From assembly GCA_003024985.2 (NCBI GenBank), contig PXIH01S0051867.1: a stretch of DNA of 12,030 nucleotides. The stretch is one strand, 5' to 3'. Source of the stretch: Euperipatoides rowelli (lineage: Eukaryota > Onychophora > Udeonychophora > Euonychophora > Peripatopsidae). Each line of letters begins with the position of its first letter. Position 1 is the first letter of the stretch. The notes beneath the pieces are model-generated. The model had not been told where the DNA came from. It saw nothing but the letters and a program-made list of their open reading frames with translations, and made no database searches. Positions 9,095 to 12,030 of this stretch are shown here, in pieces. The position numbers were made by a program, and so were the translations under genes.

Positions 9095-9176
9095 CACTAT
9101 ATCTATTTTCTATCTCATTGATGCATATACTTAATATTTTTATAAAAAGCATGTTCATTAAAATATATAGTAATTA
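9095..9176 (+). repeat. Dispersed A+T-rich repeat, most complete copy
   Basis: It combines the block found inverted at 7741-7766 (9095-9120) with the block found at 7524-7585 (9124-9176), in one orientation and without interruption. It is therefore the best guide to the ancestral order. An 8-bp hairpin lies immediately to its left. No terminal inverted repeats are clear, and the family is unrecognised. Confidence 0.6.
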
Positions 9177-10280
9177 TTTATTACAATAAATATAATTTGA
9201 TGAATGCAGCATACATATTTGTGCTCAGGAATTAAAGAAATCAGTGAATAAAAGTTAGAAATGGAAAACTTAGGCCTACATAGAGGGCTGCATGACTGAA
9301 ATCAACAAATGTCAACTTAATTAAAGGTAAGTACACATTAATGAGTGGAAAACATAAGGCGGGTAAAAATGACAAATATATATAACTAAATGCAGCATAA
9401 AATATACTGTAAAATAACAACTCTTGACCAGCAAAGAAACGTTCACTATTTATTTTAGACCACTGGTGACAAAGTTTGATATGACATTCAACTTATTTAC
9501 ACTCTTAAAGTGTAGATAAACTTTTATAAAAACAATCATGCATCTGTATTTGAAAATAATAAGANACAAAACTTGATTTAGTCAAATTGATCCCTTATCA
9601 CTCTATTATAGAAACACAAATAAACATTCCAAGACTTCCAATATACTAGTAATCTTGCTCACAAACTGTGTCTAACTTCAGCAGTGAAGAACTCATACTA
9701 AAGGGCTACTATGGAACCGGAATTGAATTAATTTCTATCTGACATAAAATGGACAAACCAAGTTATACCAGGAACAATTGTGACACATAAATAAGCATAA
9801 ACATTAATAATAAAATAATGAAAAATGACAGTAAGGATATATAGAAAACAAGCTCAATTTAGTTAGAACTCTATATCCAAATACCAAAGAGTGGGAATCC
9901 GTTTCAGCACACTGTCACGTGTTACTATAAAATGATAAGGTAGTGGTAAAACAAAATATTGTAAAAATAATTCAATTTGGTTAAAGGAAATAGTCGAATC
10001 ATAAAACAAAATCTATTATGTATTTTATGTATGGGGAAAAATCACGGTACCAACTTCAATAGCTGGGATTAAGCCAATGACAAAGATCATGAACGTTAAT
10101 TGAAATATTATCTTGATTTTTAGTTCTTCAATATTAACAATTTTTTAAATAAGTTACATTATATTTTAGGCTATATGATATAAAAAAAAAAGAATCATCA
10201 TTTCAATTTTACCATTGAATAATCATTCCATTTTTTTAATAAATTTGATCCTTGGTAATCCATTTATTTATCTCACTAGC
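9177..10280. other. A+T-rich stretch without a supported gene
   Basis: Nothing recognisable is encoded. A strong splice-donor-like AAAGGTAAGTAC occurs around 9323-9334, but the frame before it is interrupted by stops. AATGCAGCATA recurs at about 9203 and 9390. An undetermined base lies at 9565, without duplication of its flanks. Confidence 0.4.
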
Positions 10281-10382
10281 CAAAAAGATCATTGTAAATT
10301 GAAAAACAATGGCCCTAGTTACTTCCCACCCCCCTCTATACTCTAACCTCATAATCCCTTACTCTAATAGTACCTCTCCTAT

Positions 10383-10410
10383 CCCCCCTTTACCCCGCCC
10401 ACTTCTGCCC
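10383..10410 (-). other. Predicted G-quadruplex motif, repeat copy 1
   Basis: The plus strand reads C6, TTTA, C4, G, C3, ACTTCTG, C3. The minus strand therefore has four runs of at least three G with loops of 7, 1 and 4, which fits the standard G-quadruplex pattern. The plus strand could form an i-motif. This is a structural prediction only. Confidence 0.6.
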
Positions 10411-10560
10411 ATTTGTTGTTTTAAAAATGAAAAAAAAAATACTATTGCAAAAACGATTTTAATCTTCCAAAATATTCAAAAGAAAAAAAAATATTAGCTG
10501 AAAAGCCCTTTGTAAATTTAAATACATGGCCCTAGTATCTCCCTCTTCTTCGTACTGCTA

Positions 10561-10600
10561 CCCCATCCTCCCTAATGCACCCTCTCCTACCCCATCCCCC
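10561..10600 (-). other. Predicted G-quadruplex motif, repeat copy 2
   Basis: The C runs are at 10561-10564, 10570-10572, 10580-10582, 10590-10593 and 10596-10600, with loops of 5, 7, 7 and 2. The minus strand thus has five G runs within the usual loop limits. The primary sequence has diverged from copy 1, but the quadruplex potential persists. Confidence 0.55.
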
Positions 10601-10667
10601 ATACCTCCTCTCCCCATTTATTCTTTTACCAACAAAAAAAATGCTATTTGCATAAACGATTTTACAT

Positions 10668-11137
10668 ATATACCTCTTACTGTTTCCCTATAATCAAACA
10701 CAATATTTCCTATATATTATCATTATTATCATATCTTATTGTTTAATTAGAAAAAAATGTAATAACATGACTTTCATGCACATCAGGCATTTCGATTTAT
10801 TTTTTATTATTGATTTATAACAAAAAAGTCGCACATGGGCATATTTATAAAGGCGAGTGATCCTTGCTGAATTATATAATAAGATTTAAAAGAAATTATC
10901 CAGTTCAGTTTTATGTGAAAAGCTTCTCTCTAATTAAAATAGATCAATATCATTAGCAAAATTGCAACTTTTAGTATATATTGCCTTGTTCACACATGCA
11001 ATTATTATATTTATTTGGATCATTACTATTAATTTATAATTAATTAGACTTTTTTATTTAATTAATGAGCGTAATATTATACTATTATAATTGATCCAAT
11101 AAACGGATAAAATCTAACTGGGGTTTCACTGTATTAG
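10668..11137. other. A+T-rich stretch without a gene
   Basis: Only very A+T-rich sequence is seen, including TTAATTAA-type palindromic strings around 11036-11065. No coding frame or RNA gene is recognisable. Confidence 0.4.
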
Positions 11138-11531
11138 TGGAAATAAATTATTAGGTAGAATTGACTTTTAAAGGAATTTAACATGCTGTTGAAGCTTTGT
11201 AAAGATAATTAATTTTCATCGATTACGTTAAAAATGATTGATTCATACTATAAATAAATTATTGATTTTGATTAAGAGAATACAATAATCCGAGCTAATA
11301 TATGCTTAATTCTATTAAATATTTTATTTTCATTTGGAAATAAATTATTAGGTAGAATTGACTTTTAAAGGAATTTAACATGCTGTTGAAGCTTTGTAAA
11401 GATAATTAATTTTCATCGATTACGTTAAAAATGATTGATTCATACTATAAATAAATTATTGATTTTGATTAAGAGAATACAATAATCCGAGCTAATATAT
11501 GCTTAATTCTATTAAATATTTTATTTTCATT
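11138..11531 (+). repeat. Exact tandem duplication, 197 bp x 2
   Basis: Bases 11138-11334 and 11335-11531 appear identical over all 197 positions when compared base by base, both starting TGGAAATAAATTATTAGGTA and ending TTTTATTTTCATT. The complete identity means a very recent duplication or an assembly artefact; unlike the duplication at 620, there is no N at the junction. The unit contains no open frame of note and resembles no family I know. Confidence 0.95.
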
Positions 11532-11883
11532 AACAAAAGATTCATGATCTCTGTTTTCTTCATTTATTTTTTTTGTTAATGATTTGTTATGCAATTTTTT
11601 TTAAATTAATTAGTTAAAAAATAACTTACAATTTTTTTTTTACATTTTTAGAAAATTTTTATGTAGACAACATAGTATTTATACTGAATTAATCAAAATT
11701 CAATCAGATAATGACACAAAGAGAAACTTTTTTTTTCAACCACAAAGTTTAACTCTAATTTTAAAAAATATTTGGGAATTTATCCATGCACTGTTAGTTC
11801 CCGGAAAATAGATAAACAGGATTTGTCATTGATAATAATGTTATTATTTTTTTATAGACATTTTTAATATTTTGATTTATATA
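11532..11883. other. A+T-rich stretch without a gene
   Basis: It contains several T runs and no coding or RNA signal. It ends abruptly at the G+C-rich repeat that starts at 11884. Confidence 0.4.
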
Positions 11884-12030
11884 CAGCCTGTTTCCATGGG
11901 CGCTTATAGCTCGATCCCAGTCGGCTCGATCCCATCATGCAGCCTGTTTCCATGGGCGCTTATAGCTTGATCCTAGTCGGCTCGATCCGACTGGGATCGT
12001 ATTTACCAAATTCTTGTTTGTGTTTCCATG
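11884..12030 (+). repeat. G+C-rich 56-bp tandem repeat, likely edge of a mobile element
   Basis: CAGCCTGTTTCCATGGGCGC starts at 11884 and 11940 (period 56); each copy continues with TTATAGCT(C/T)GATCC(C/T)AGTCGGCTCGATCC. Within a unit, GCTCGATCC occurs twice. The window's last ten bases, TGTTTCCATG, repeat the start of the unit, hinting at a further copy beyond the edge. The DNA is far richer in G+C and CpG than anything else here. Short GTTTCCATG-type repeats with subterminal hairpins are typical of DNA transposon ends, but no superfamily can be assigned from this fragment. Confidence 0.65.
11969..11999. other. Hairpin in the edge repeat
   Basis: GATCCTAGTCGG (11969-11980) pairs with CCGACTGGGATC (11987-11998) around the loop CTCGAT, with one non-Watson-Crick pair in 12. 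The corresponding arm in the first repeat copy (CGATCCCAGTCGG, 11912-11924) pairs perfectly over 13 bases with 11987-11999, so the older arm may be the true partner. Confidence 0.8.

Larger units (their letters stand above)
10281..10667 (+). repeat. Two diverged copies of a roughly 210-bp repeat with C-rich cores
   Basis: Copy 1 (about 10281-10463) and copy 2 (about 10499-10667) share, in order: TGTAAATT, ATGGCCCTAGT, a C- and T-rich core of about 80-90 bases with almost no G, CCCATTT(G/A)TT, an A-rich block, CTATT(T)GCA and AAACGATTTTA. The spacing between matched blocks falls from 218 to about 203 bases, so small deletions have occurred. The strong strand asymmetry (pyrimidines on plus) contrasts with the surrounding DNA. 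A 62-codon proline- and serine-containing frame at 10309-10497 follows from the C-rich core and is not a gene. Confidence 0.75.

Noticed and set aside
9240-9334. Exon ending at the donor AAAGGTAAGTAC
   Set aside because: The frame from the nearest ATG stops after 12 codons, and no acceptor of quality lies upstream.
10309-10497. 62-codon proline/serine/leucine frame
   Set aside because: It is produced by the C-rich core of a tandem repeat; the second copy does not preserve the frame.
1-12030. tRNA, rRNA or CRISPR array
   Set aside because: No T-loop GGTTC-type motif with cloverleaf arms, no conserved rRNA block and no regular spaced short repeats were found by eye.

Overview
This window looks like A+T-rich, non-coding nuclear DNA from a eukaryote, most likely an animal with a compositionally relaxed genome. 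By eye it is roughly three-quarters A+T. It has long homopolymer A and T runs, a CT microsatellite, transposon debris and scattered splice-type signals. There are no bacterial-style gene blocks, no rRNA or tRNA that I can recognise, and no open reading frame with a recognisable protein family. An invertebrate such as a mollusc would fit, but nothing in the sequence proves the lineage. Three isolated N bases (681, 2860, 9565) show this is draft assembly, and one of them sits exactly at the junction of a duplicated segment.

Layout. Bases 1-160 hold a slightly G+C-richer patch with a good 3' splice site, a 19-nt potential microexon and a good 5' splice site. Bases 289-858 are three diverged copies of a T-rich repeat, with an apparently artefactual 62-bp duplication around the N at 681. 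Around 1467-1559 there is a promoter-like arrangement: CCAAT, TATAAAA, a short leader, then an ATG followed at once by GTGAGT. This is the layout of a gene whose first intron follows the start codon. If it is real, most of the rest of the window could be its first intron, and no convincing second exon is visible.

Bases 1560-5500 and 5580-7110 are featureless A+T-rich DNA apart from a perfect 26-bp hairpin (5517-5575), a CT microsatellite and homopolymers. A 328-bp hAT-like non-autonomous DNA transposon lies at 7122-7449; its A-rich 58-bp internal repeats create a spurious lysine-rich reading frame. A dispersed repeat family is shared between 7524-7585, 7741-7766 (inverted) and 9095-9176, and a second hAT-type end lies at 8553.

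The right third has two copies of a roughly 210-bp repeat with C-rich tracts (10281-10667), each able to form a G-quadruplex on the minus strand. It also has an exact 197-bp tandem duplication (11138-11531). At the right edge is a G+C-rich, CpG-rich 56-bp tandem repeat with a strong hairpin (11884-12000), probably the end of a mobile element that continues past the window.

No set of genes working together can be described. The best leads are the candidate first exon, the nested perfect hairpin, the hAT-like element, the paired G-quadruplex repeat and the edge repeat.
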